Part shown: positions 1 to 7,074 of the stretch, in pieces | How the letters are laid out: each line of letters opens with the position of its first letter | Position numbering within the stretch: the stretch's first letter is position 1 | Assembly (NCBI GenBank): GCA_937934465.1 | Contig: CALGZO010000150.1 | Location: 1 to 16,673 of the forward strand | Direction: 5' to 3' | Length of the DNA stretch: 16,673 nucleotides | DNA from: an uncultured Fimbriimonadales bacterium | Lineage (GTDB): Bacteria > Armatimonadota > Fimbriimonadia > Fimbriimonadales > GBS-DC | Program-made: the position numbers and the translations under genes | The notes under the pieces: model-generated | The model's database searches: none | Told to the model about the DNA's origin: nothing | The model's input: only the letters and a program-made list of their open reading frames with translations

Positions 1-131
1 TTATCGCGCTGACGACGCGCCAACCGATGCACGGCTTCCGTCGCCAACTGCACAGGCACACTCAGCAGCGGCAACTGAAACGCTTGCGCAATCTCCTGAG
101 CAATCCAGTCCCTCGATAACGAACGCGCCAT
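1..131 (-). CDS. Unrecognised protein, N-terminal fragment cut by the window edge
   Basis: Reading leftwards from an ATG at 131, the frame stays open for 43 codons to the window edge, so the C-terminus is missing. The visible product begins MARSLSRDWIAQEIAQAF and continues as a mix of helical and hydrophobic residues, ending in an Arg-rich stretch (RLARRQR). I recognise no family. It diverges from the RqcH-type gene at 217. I see no strong Shine-Dalgarno sequence and no GGTAnAnT box before this ATG, unlike most neighbours, so both the start and the reality of the gene are uncertain. The main support is an open frame in a position where a divergent gene would be expected. Confidence 0.4.
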   Translation of the reverse strand, partial: MARSLSRDWIAQEIAQAFQLPLLSVPVQLATEAVHRLARRQRD

Positions 132-201
132 ACCGTTATCAAAGGACACGGAAGTAGACAAATGTAAACCCTTGTGGCGGTCGCAGCGGGCGTGCTACGC
201 A

Positions 202-209
202 GGTATACT
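202..209 (+). promoter_or_regulatory. Extended -10 box (GGTATACT) of the rqcH-like gene
   Basis: GGTATACT ends 7 bases before the GTG at 217. The same box stands 7-9 bases before several other starts in this window. Transcription would begin at or within a base or two of the start codon, giving a leaderless message. No TTGACA-like -35 element is visible. Confidence 0.65.
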
Positions 210-216
210 CCCTGAT

Positions 217-1932
217 GTGCCACCCTCTGCGCTGAGACCGATACCCTTCGATAGTCTGAGCCTGTACGCGACTCTTCAGGAGCGCGAGTTTTTCAGCGGC
301 GGGCGGATTCAGGCGATTCGTCAGCCCGACGCGCTGACGATAGTGCTGCACATCTACTGGGGTCGCGCCGAGCATCGGTTGCTCATCTCCGCCGATGCGC
401 AGCATGCGCGTCTGCACTGTGTCAGCGCGAAGACGCCCAACGCGCCCACGCCGCCGCCGTTCCTGCAGAGCCTGCGCAAGCACATCGACGGCGGCGTCGT
501 GCGACACGCACAGATGATAGGGTTCGATCGCATCGTGCAGATGGACATCCACACGCGCGAGGGCGAGTTCCGACTGATGATTGAGCTGATGGGCAAGCAT
601 TCGAATGTGATTCTGGTGGAGCCGACTGGGCTGATACGCAGCGCGTTGAAGTGGGTCTCGTCGCGCCAGAGCGAGTTGCGTCCCATCCGCGCAGGCGAGC
701 CGTACCGCCTCCCGCCGACGCGCGTGGAGGGATTGCGCAACCCCCTCGTGCTGACCGACGCCGAGTGGCGCGCCTTATGGGAGGCGATGCGCGAGCCGCG
801 CGATTGGCAAGCGCATCTGGAGGGGCTAAGCCGCTTCACAGCAGGCGAGCTGGAAGCGATTGCGCAAGCGGAAGGGCTGGAGGGCATCCTGCGCTGGGCG
901 CAACGGCTGCGCACGGGCGAGTGGACGCCCGTTGCGATACGCGAGCCGCACACCTACCGACTGCTCGGCGCGTATCCCTTCCACTGCCGACAACTGCCCG
1001 CCGAGTGGCAACACCCGCGAGCGAGCGTGAACCTCGCGTGGGAGCAGGCGTTCGCCGAGCGATTGCAACACACGCGGCTCGACGCGCTCCGCCAGAGCTT
1101 GCTGCCGAACCTCAGGCGCGCCCTGCAGGCTCGCGAGCGCGCCCTCGCCGATATCGAACGCGCCCGCCAAGACAGCCAGCAAGCCGACCGTTGGCAACTC
1201 TACGGCGAGCTGATACTCGCGTTCGGGCACAGCCTGCCCCAAGGCGCGCGACTGCTCAACGCGCCCGACTACACGCAGCCCGACGCGCCCACAATCGCCA
1301 TACCGATTGACCCTGAGCAGACCGTCGCCGAGAACGCCGAGCGGTACTTTCGCAAAGCGCGCCGCGCCCGTGAGGGCAGGGCAGAGCTGGACGCCCGACG
1401 CGAACGCCTGCAGGAAGAGGCGCGCCAACTGCGCTACGCGCTCATCACTGCCGAGCAAGCCGACAACGAGGACGCCCTACGCCAACTCTACGAGGACGCC
1501 AAACGACACGGCTGGCTGCGCGAGACGCCCCACCCAACCGCCAAACGCGCCGACAAAGACCCGCTCGAAGGGCACAAAATCCGCCAACACCTCAGCCCTG
1601 ACGGCTACCAAGTGCTGGTGGGCGAGAACGCGCAGGCGAACGACTTCCTGCTCACGCGCATCGCCAAACCCAACGATTGGTGGCTCCATGTGCGCACAGG
1701 CACAGGCGCCCATGTGATTATCCGCACGGAGAACCAGCCCCAGCGTGTCCCCAGAAGCACCTTCGAGTTCGCGGCGCGGTTGGCGGCGCAGCACAGCACC
1801 GATAAACACGCGCATGTGGTGGAGGTGGACTACACCCTGCGCAAGTATGTGCGCAAGCCGAAAGGCGCGCCCCCAGGCTTCGCCCTCTACACCCACGAAA
1901 AAACGCTGCGCGTCGAGATGGGGAAACCGTGA
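217..1932 (+). CDS. rqcH: RqcH/NFACT family ribosome quality control protein
   Basis: Bacterial RqcH binds stalled 50S-peptidyl-tRNA complexes and directs C-terminal alanine tailing of the trapped chain for degradation. The 571-residue product has the NFACT layout. The N-terminal domain starts with PFDSLSLYATL and a GGRI motif near residue 28, followed by a charged coiled-coil middle (about 290-430, rich in Arg, Glu and Ala). The C-terminal NFACT-R (DUF814) domain spans about 454-560, with NDWWLHVRTGTGAHV and GAPPGFALYTHEKTLRVE. The Asp-Arg pair that RqcH needs for tailing is present at D104-R105 (GFDRI), which argues for an active RqcH and not only an adhesin-like homologue. The open frame reaches back to a TTG at 172, but the family begins near PFDSL and a -10 box sits at 204-209, so I place the start at GTG 217. 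Length is near the usual 550-580. The gene appears monocistronic, because the next gene has its own promoter. Confidence 0.92.
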   Translation: MPPSALRPIPFDSLSLYATLQEREFFSGGRIQAIRQPDALTIVLHIYWGRAEHRLLISADAQHARLHCVSAKTPNAPTPPPFLQSLRKHIDGGVVRHAQMIGFDRIVQMDIHTREGEFRLMIELMGKHSNVILVEPTGLIRSALKWVSSRQSELRPIRAGEPYRLPPTRVEGLRNPLVLTDAEWRALWEAMREPRDWQAHLEGLSRFTAGELEAIAQAEGLEGILRWAQRLRTGEWTPVAIREPHTYRLLGAYPFHCRQLPAEWQHPRASVNLAWEQAFAERLQHTRLDALRQSLLPNLRRALQARERALADIERARQDSQQADRWQLYGELILAFGHSLPQGARLLNAPDYTQPDAPTIAIPIDPEQTVAENAERYFRKARRAREGRAELDARRERLQEEARQLRYALITAEQADNEDALRQLYEDAKRHGWLRETPHPTAKRADKDPLEGHKIRQHLSPDGYQVLVGENAQANDFLLTRIAKPNDWWLHVRTGTGAHVIIRTENQPQRVPRSTFEFAARLAAQHSTDKHAHVVEVDYTLRKYVRKPKGAPPGFALYTHEKTLRVEMGKP

Positions 1933-1950
1933 GCAGAGCCTATCCACTGA

Positions 1951-1958
1951 GGTATACT
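1951..1958 (+). promoter_or_regulatory. Extended -10 box (GGTATACT) of the ABC ATPase gene
   Basis: GGTATACT lies in the 34-base gap after the rqcH-like stop and ends 8 bases before ATG 1967. The hexamer 17 bases upstream (TGAGCA, 1930-1935, overlapping the rqcH stop) is a poor -35 match. The spacing predicts a leaderless transcript that probably also carries the glycoside hydrolase gene. Confidence 0.65.
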
Positions 1959-1966
1959 CACAGCGT

Positions 1967-2695
1967 ATGAAACCTGTTATCGAGGTGCGCCGTCTGAAAA
2001 AAGACTATAAGATGGGCGCGGTCACGGTTCACGCGCTCAGGGGCGTCGATCTGACCGTGATGCCCGGCGAGTTCGTGGCGATTATGGGTCCCTCAGGGTC
2101 GGGCAAGTCGACCTTTATGAACCTCATCGGCTGCCTCGACCGACCCACCGACGGCGAATACTACCTGAACGGCGAGTTGGTGAGCGCGATGAGCGACTCG
2201 CAGCTCGCGCAGATACGCAACCGCTACATCGGCTTTGTGTTCCAGACCTTCAACCTGTTGCCGCGCGTGACCGCCATCCGCAATGTGGAGTTGCCGCTGC
2301 TCTATGCAGGCGTGCGCGACCGCACAGAACGCGCCAAACGCGCCCTGCAGATGGTCGGATTGGGCGAACGGATGTATCACAAGCCGAACGAACTCTCTGG
2401 CGGACAGCAACAACGGGTGGCAATCGCCCGCGCAATTGTGACCAATCCCGTGCTGATACTGGCGGACGAGCCGACAGGCAACCTCGACTCGCGCTCCAGC
2501 GAGGAGATTATGGCAATCTTCCAGCAGCTCAACCGCGAAGGACGCACGATTATCTTGGTGACGCACGAACCCGACATCGCCGAGCATGCCCAGCGCATCA
2601 TCCGATTCCGCGACGGCAAGATTGTCGCCGACGAGCCTGTGCTGAACCCGCGCGACGCCACACGCGAAATCGAGAAAGTACCCGTGCTGGACTAA
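1967..2695 (+). CDS. ABC transporter ATP-binding protein, LolD/MacB type
   Basis: This 242-residue ATPase has every motif of an active nucleotide-binding domain: Walker A GPSGSGKST (41-49), Q-loop Q93, signature LSGGQ (143-147), Walker B LILADE (163-168), D-loop NLD and switch H200. FQTFNLLP after the Q-loop and ADEPTGNLDS are typical of the LolD/MacB/FtsE subgroup, which drives FtsX-like permeases that extract or export lipoproteins, peptides or drugs by mechanotransmission. The frame is open upstream to 1745, inside the rqcH-like gene, but homology starts at MKPVIEVRRL and the promoter box ends at 1958, so ATG 1967 is clearly the start. No permease gene lies beside it. The downstream hydrolase begins one base after the stop, so the two are probably cotranscribed and coupled. 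Subfamily is sure; substrate is unknown. Confidence 0.93.
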   Translation: MKPVIEVRRLKKDYKMGAVTVHALRGVDLTVMPGEFVAIMGPSGSGKSTFMNLIGCLDRPTDGEYYLNGELVSAMSDSQLAQIRNRYIGFVFQTFNLLPRVTAIRNVELPLLYAGVRDRTERAKRALQMVGLGERMYHKPNELSGGQQQRVAIARAIVTNPVLILADEPTGNLDSRSSEEIMAIFQQLNREGRTIILVTHEPDIAEHAQRIIRFRDGKIVADEPVLNPRDATREIEKVPVLD

Positions 2696-2696
2696 G

Positions 2697-5357
2697 ATGG
2701 CGATTCTGGACACTCGTGCGCGGCGGTTGGACGAGTGGCGGCTCAGCGCAAGCGTACTCCCCGAGCCGATTGCCGTTCGCACGCCCAGCGCATGGGAAGA
2801 CTACGGCGTCCCGCGCACTTTTGAGGGACCCTGCGAGTATCGGTGCGCGTTCACCGCGACGCCCGAGCGAGGCAAGCGGTATTGGCTGCGCTGCGACGGC
2901 GCGAGCTACGCCGTGCAGGGCTTCCTGAACGAGACGCCCATCGGCGCCCATCGGGGCATCTGGGACGGCTTCAGCTGGGACATCACCGACGCCCTGCACG
3001 ACGGGGAGAACCACCTGCGCCTGCAAGTAACCAAGAACGGCGGCGCGACCTACCCTGTGCCCCAAGTGCTAAGTGGGTTCCTGCCGTATGTAAGCGCGAC
3101 CTTCGGCGGCTTGTGGCAACCTGTGTACCTGTTCGAGACGGGCGCCGCTTGGCTGACCGACCTCTCCGTGCGCGGCGCGGCGGACGGCGAGACCACCATC
3201 CAAGGCGAACTGGGCGGCGCAACACCCGCTCAACTACGCCTATCTATCTACGACCCTCAAGGCATCCGCGCCTACACCACCCACTTCGAGGTGGGCGAAC
3301 GCTGGGAGCATTCGCTGATTCTGACCCCTGCGCAAGTCTGGCATCCGAGCGACCCGCGCCTCTATCGGCTGGTGGTGGAGGTTTTTCACGAGGGCGCGCT
3401 GAGCCACACGGTTGAAACGCATTTCGGGCTGCGCACTGTCGGCGTGGACGGCGCGACGATTCTGCTCAACGGCAAGCCGTTCTACCCGCGTGGCGTGTTG
3501 CACTGGGGCTGGTATCTGCACACTCACGCGCCGAACCCCGAGCTGGTACTCGCCGCGCGTGAGATCAAAGCTGTGCAACTTTGCGGCTTTAACTTACTTA
3601 AAGCGTGCCTGTGGGTTCCGCCTCGCGAGTATCTCAGCCTGTGCGACCGCTTGGGCATGGCGGTCTGGCTGGAGTTGCCTCTGTGGTTGCCGCAGATGGA
3701 CGCCGAGCAGATTGCCCAAGCGCAGCGCGAATATGAGGCGATTGTGCGTCAAACGCGCAATCACCCGTCGATTCTGTTGTGGACGCTGGGCTGCGAGCTG
3801 TCTACGCGCTTTCCGAGCGAGGCGCTGGGCGCGTTGTACGGCGTCGTGAAGCGGCTCACGGGCAGTCCGCTGGTGCGCGACAACAGCGGCGGCGGCGAGT
3901 GCTACGGCGGCGCGCTGCAGGAATATGCCGACTTCGCCGACTACCACCTCTACAGCGACGCGCACTTCGCCCGCGCCGCCTTCCGCGCCTTTCTGGACGC
4001 GCCGCGCGCGCCCGCGCCGTGGCTGCAGGGCGAGTTCGCCGACCACGACACCCAACGCGACTTCCTAACGCTGCGCCAAACGACCCCGCGACCGCAACTC
4101 TGGTGGCTCGAACGCGACCCGGAAGTGAACCCGCAAGGCGTGCGCTGGTTCTACGAGACCCCATTCGTGGAAGAGCGCATGCAACAGGCAGGCGTGTGGG
4201 ACGCCCTGCCCGAACTCGTGCGCGCCTCACGCCACGAGATGCTCGCCTACCACAAACTCGTGCTGGAGACGATGCGCAGCTTACCCAACACATCAGGCTA
4301 TGTGGTCACTGGGCTGAAAGACACCCCCATCGCCACCGCAGGCATCTTAGATGAGCATAGTGAGCTCAAGGTTTCGCCCGAAAGTTATACCGATTTCAAC
4401 GCGGATACCGTGCTGCTGCTGGACTGGCATCGGCGTCGGGACTGGATTGCTGGAGGCGACCGACCAGCGCACCCTGACCCCTACAATCACTTCGGAGGGC
4501 GCGCTGTGTATCCACAGATAATCGTTTCGCACTTCGGGACGCCTATCACGGCGCAGACGCTGCGTTGGCGGCTCACGCGCCTTTCGGACCGCCGCGACGC
4601 CGTGCAGAGCGGGGAGGCAGACATCCGCACGACGCTGCGCGCAGGCGTGGCTTGGCTAACACACCTCAAAGTTGATTTGCCAACAGTGGAAAACTCCGAA
4701 CGGTTGCTCTTTGAGGTGGAGCTGCTCTCATCTGAAGGCGAGACGATAGCTGCCAACCGCTGGCGATGGGGCGTCTATCCGCCGCCCGATTGGGCGTCGC
4801 TGGGCAACCTCGTGGTGTATGACCCCGCCGAGACGCTGTGGGGACTGCCTCATGAGTTGCGCCGCGCGCCTGCCAACGGGGACGCGCTGGACGCCGACGC
4901 CCTTATGCTCACGACGCGCCTCGAATCGTCTCAAGTGGAGGCTGTGCGTCGGGGCGGCGCGGCGTTATGGCTTGTGAGTGCGCCCTCGCCCGCTTTGAAA
5001 TGCGAGCGTGTGCCGTTCTGGCGTGAGGCGGCGCATCGGTTCCTCGACCATCCGCTGTGGAACTGGCTACCGCGCCCTGAGTACCTCGACGAGCGACTGT
5101 TCGCCTTCAGTACCGACTTGGCGCTACAAGCGACAGCGTTCGAGGGCTGCGCCATCCGCCCGATTTGGCAGCGCGTGGACACGCGCACGGGCTACACGCA
5201 CTGCTACCTCGGCGAGGTCGCGCTCGGCGCAGGGAAGTTGCTCATCACGACGCTCCACTTCGCGGGGCATCACGGCGAGACGCCCATCACGCTGCGCTAT
5301 CATCCCGCGGGGCAGTATTGGCTGTGGGCGATGTTGCGCTACTTGGCGAGCAGGTAG
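2697..5357 (+). CDS. Glycoside hydrolase family 2 protein (beta-galactosidase/glucuronidase-like)
   Basis: The 886-residue product has the GH2 order of domains: an N-terminal jelly-roll sugar-binding domain (about 1-150, with GFSWDITDAL and GGLWQPVYL), an immunoglobulin-like sandwich (about 155-250), then a TIM barrel from NGKPFYPRGVLHWG (about 258). The expected acid/base lies in NHPSILLWTLGCELS, with E367 the catalytic candidate; the residue before it is Cys366 where the family almost always has Asn. The probable nucleophile is E446 in WLQGEFADHD, preceded by the barrel motif DYHLY (415-419). The last 180 residues hold VEAVRRGGAALWLV (near 747), which suggests a glutamine-amidotransferase-like accessory domain. 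I see no signal peptide, so the enzyme is probably cytoplasmic. It starts one base after the ABC ATPase stop, without a clear Shine-Dalgarno sequence, so translation is probably coupled. Its final 19 bases overlap the end of the convergent lipoprotein gene. GH2 fold membership is confident; substrate is not predictable. Confidence 0.88.
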   Translation: MAILDTRARRLDEWRLSASVLPEPIAVRTPSAWEDYGVPRTFEGPCEYRCAFTATPERGKRYWLRCDGASYAVQGFLNETPIGAHRGIWDGFSWDITDALHDGENHLRLQVTKNGGATYPVPQVLSGFLPYVSATFGGLWQPVYLFETGAAWLTDLSVRGAADGETTIQGELGGATPAQLRLSIYDPQGIRAYTTHFEVGERWEHSLILTPAQVWHPSDPRLYRLVVEVFHEGALSHTVETHFGLRTVGVDGATILLNGKPFYPRGVLHWGWYLHTHAPNPELVLAAREIKAVQLCGFNLLKACLWVPPREYLSLCDRLGMAVWLELPLWLPQMDAEQIAQAQREYEAIVRQTRNHPSILLWTLGCELSTRFPSEALGALYGVVKRLTGSPLVRDNSGGGECYGGALQEYADFADYHLYSDAHFARAAFRAFLDAPRAPAPWLQGEFADHDTQRDFLTLRQTTPRPQLWWLERDPEVNPQGVRWFYETPFVEERMQQAGVWDALPELVRASRHEMLAYHKLVLETMRSLPNTSGYVVTGLKDTPIATAGILDEHSELKVSPESYTDFNADTVLLLDWHRRRDWIAGGDRPAHPDPYNHFGGRAVYPQIIVSHFGTPITAQTLRWRLTRLSDRRDAVQSGEADIRTTLRAGVAWLTHLKVDLPTVENSERLLFEVELLSSEGETIAANRWRWGVYPPPDWASLGNLVVYDPAETLWGLPHELRRAPANGDALDADALMLTTRLESSQVEAVRRGGAALWLVSAPSPALKCERVPFWREAAHRFLDHPLWNWLPRPEYLDERLFAFSTDLALQATAFEGCAIRPIWQRVDTRTGYTHCYLGEVALGAGKLLITTLHFAGHHGETPITLRYHPAGQYWLWAMLRYLASR

Positions 5358-6346
5358 CGGATGAGCGCGTCGGTCTTGTCGGGCGCGTTCGGGGCGTCGG
5401 TGAGCTGATAGTTGTGGAGCTCCGCCCACTCCTGCGCGAGTTGGGTCAGCGTCTCGCGCATCATCTGTTCGGCGGCGGCGCGGCGTGCGTAGGCGTCCGC
5501 CTGAAAAGCGCGTTCAGGCAGTTGCGCCCTAACGGCGGACAGCGGCGTTTTGCGGGCAGGCGCGGGCGGCAGCGACTGCGGCTGCGGTAGGTACAAATCG
5601 GCAAGGTCGGGCTGCTGCGCTAACTGTTCTTGCGTCTCCTGCTCGGCGTTGCGAACGAACTCACGCCGTCGGGCGTTCACGCGCACCTCTATCTCCTGCT
5701 CGATACGCGCTAACCCCGCCTCGTAGCGCGCGTGCAGCGCCTGTGCCTGTGCTTGCCAAGCGCGGTCCAGTTGCTCCAGCTGCGCGCGTGTTTGGCGATA
5801 GGCGTCGCTGTCGGGCGCAGCGACCAAAAGCGCGACCAGCAACGGGAACCGTTGACGCCCATACTGCTGGAACGCCTCTTGGATGGCGGCGTCCAGTGCC
5901 TGACGCATCTGCGCGAGGTCGTACTCGTCGCGCAGTTCCGCGCGCCAGCGCTGTTCCAGTTCGGGTATGGTCTGCAGGCGCAGCTCCAGCAGGCGTTGGC
6001 GCACGGCTTCGCGCTGCTGCACGATGCTATCCAGCGCGACGCGCCGACGGCGACTGACCGTCTCCACAGGCGGCGGCGACTGCACAGGCGCAAGCGTCAG
6101 CGAATCGGCAGGCAGCGACACATCCACGCCCGCCAAACGCCCATCAGGCGGCTCAACGACGGGCGACAGCGACAACGCCTGCACCGCACGGTCGATATCC
6201 ACACGCACGGGCGCGCGACTTTGGCAGCCTGTAAGCACACCTAAGACCCACACGAACGCCGCCGACGCCTGCAGGAGCCGACGCCCCTCGCAACGAACGA
6301 GTTTCCGAAGCGTTATCTCAAGCCCTATTGACCTGCGCCAGCCCAT
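5339..6346 (-). CDS. Putative coiled-coil lipoprotein of unknown function
   Basis: The 335-residue product has a positively charged N-terminus, a hydrophobic segment (about 27-40) and a lipobox LTGC with the lipidated cysteine at C41, so it is probably exported and membrane-anchored. A proline-rich stretch (about 55-95) follows. After that come long Gln/Glu/Arg/Ala-rich helices with heptad-like spacing (about 100-250), another proline-rich linker (LPQPQSLPPAPA) and a final helical part. I recognise no domain. The helical pattern loosely recalls periplasmic Skp/OmpH-like chaperones, but this is only a resemblance. No alternative start codon lies between the ATG at 6346 and the hydrophobic segment, so the long n-region is real if the gene is. 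A GGTAGAAT box ends 9 bases upstream. Its 3' end overlaps the glycoside hydrolase gene tail-to-tail by 19 bases. Confidence 0.8.
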   Translation of the reverse strand: MGWRRSIGLEITLRKLVRCEGRRLLQASAAFVWVLGVLTGCQSRAPVRVDIDRAVQALSLSPVVEPPDGRLAGVDVSLPADSLTLAPVQSPPPVETVSRRRRVALDSIVQQREAVRQRLLELRLQTIPELEQRWRAELRDEYDLAQMRQALDAAIQEAFQQYGRQRFPLLVALLVAAPDSDAYRQTRAQLEQLDRAWQAQAQALHARYEAGLARIEQEIEVRVNARRREFVRNAEQETQEQLAQQPDLADLYLPQPQSLPPAPARKTPLSAVRAQLPERAFQADAYARRAAAEQMMRETLTQLAQEWAELHNYQLTDAPNAPDKTDALIRYLLAK

Positions 6347-6355
6347 CGCCTCACG

Positions 6356-6363
6356 ATTCTACC
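6356..6363 (-). promoter_or_regulatory. Extended -10 box (GGTAGAAT) of the lipoprotein gene
   Basis: Read on the minus strand, GGTAGAAT ends 9 bases before ATG 6346 and lies just beyond the exoD stop codon (6365-6367). It predicts an independent, leaderless transcript for the lipoprotein gene, which otherwise would look like the second gene of an exoD operon. Confidence 0.6.
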
Positions 6364-6364
6364 C

Positions 6365-6997
6365 TCAGCCCCACAGCATTTGCTGCACGAACCGCCACAA
6401 GCGCAGCAACGCCTCGACGCCGAGCGCGACGATAAGCGACACGGCAACGCCCACGAGCCAGCCCGCTCCGAGAAAGTAAATATCGCGGTTCGCTAACCCC
6501 ACGCCAATCAGCAGTACGCCCGTCGCAGGGAGGGTGTTCATAAACGGCATCGGCGACGATAGCACAATCGCCAAGCCTATCACCGCCACCGCGCTGATTT
6601 TGAGGATGAGTCCGTTGCGCACGAACCGCCTGCCGCGCGGATGGGAGACCTTCTCGATTTTGCGCAGCAGCGCGACCCCGCGCGTTTGCAGCGCGTTCAC
6701 CACTTTGGGCGAAATCGCCCGTTCGCGCCAGCGCTTGGGAAACCACGGCTGTCTCAAGCCGAAGAGCATCTGCAGCGCGACGAGCGCCATCAGCGCGCCC
6801 AGCACGCCCGATGTGCCCGGCGGCAACACAGGGATAAAAGCGGGTATCGCCAACAGTATCAGCAGGAACCCGTAGCCGCGATCGCCCGCTCGGTCAAGCA
6901 CTTCGCCCAACACCACCACCCCATCCGCGTTCGCGTCCAGCGTGCGAGCAAAAAGCTCCGACAGACGCGACGCCGACGAATGCGTTTCTGTACCCAC
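6365..6997 (-). CDS. ExoD family integral membrane protein
   Basis: The 210-residue product matches the ExoD family, named for a protein affecting exopolysaccharide production in rhizobia and of unresolved biochemical role. Typical parts are LGEVLDRAGDRGYGFLLILLAIPAFIPVLPPGTSG near residues 30-64, followed by the conserved stretch LQMLFGLRQPWFPKRW. Several hydrophobic helices are visible: about 42-60, 64-80, two close together near 130-165, and one near 172-195. The frame is open back to 7201, across the divergent HDOD gene, but that extension has no ExoD homology. A perfect TATAAT at 7005-7010 (minus strand) ends 7 bases before GTG 6997, so I use that start; GTG 7000 is the adjacent alternative. 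Length agrees with the family's roughly 200 residues. Confidence 0.86.
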   Translation of the reverse strand: MGTETHSSASRLSELFARTLDANADGVVVLGEVLDRAGDRGYGFLLILLAIPAFIPVLPPGTSGVLGALMALVALQMLFGLRQPWFPKRWRERAISPKVVNALQTRGVALLRKIEKVSHPRGRRFVRNGLILKISAVAVIGLAIVLSSPMPFMNTLPATGVLLIGVGLANRDIYFLGAGWLVGVAVSLIVALGVEALLRLWRFVQQMLWG

Positions 6998-7004
6998 CAC
7001 GCAG

Positions 7005-7012
7005 ATTATACC
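7005..7012 (-). promoter_or_regulatory. Extended -10 box (GGTATAAT) of the exoD-like gene
   Basis: Minus-strand GGTATAAT, with a consensus TATAAT, ends 7 bases before GTG 6997. It lies in the short divergent gap between the ExoD and HDOD genes. No -35 consensus is seen 16-18 bases upstream. Confidence 0.7.
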
Positions 7013-7060
7013 GTAAACTATCGGGAGAGAAACCCCTGAACATGTGGAATATCTGCTGAT

Positions 7061-7065
7061 GGAGG
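7061..7065 (+). promoter_or_regulatory. Ribosome binding site of the HDOD gene
   Basis: GGAGG lies 9 bases before ATG 7075 and fixes this start over the out-of-frame ATG at 7059. The gene therefore has a leader. Possible -10 boxes are TAAACT (7014-7019) and TGGAAT (7045-7050); I cannot choose between them. Confidence 0.7.
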
Positions 7066-7074
7066 CGCAAACCG

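Noticed and set aside
132..170. Candidate promoter for the left-edge minus-strand fragment (TTTACA-like -35 on the minus strand)
   Set aside because: No -10 hexamer lies at 16-19 bases from it, and the GGTAnAnT box is absent.
651..1310. 219-codon frame inside the rqcH-like gene, and similar Arg/Ala-rich frames at 3779-4354 and 11357-11971
   Set aside because: Extreme Arg/Ala/Pro content without motifs, and complete overlap with well-supported genes.
1745..1966. N-terminal extension of the ABC ATPase frame into the rqcH-like gene
   Set aside because: The extra 74 residues have shadow composition, and the promoter box at 1951-1958 is downstream of them.
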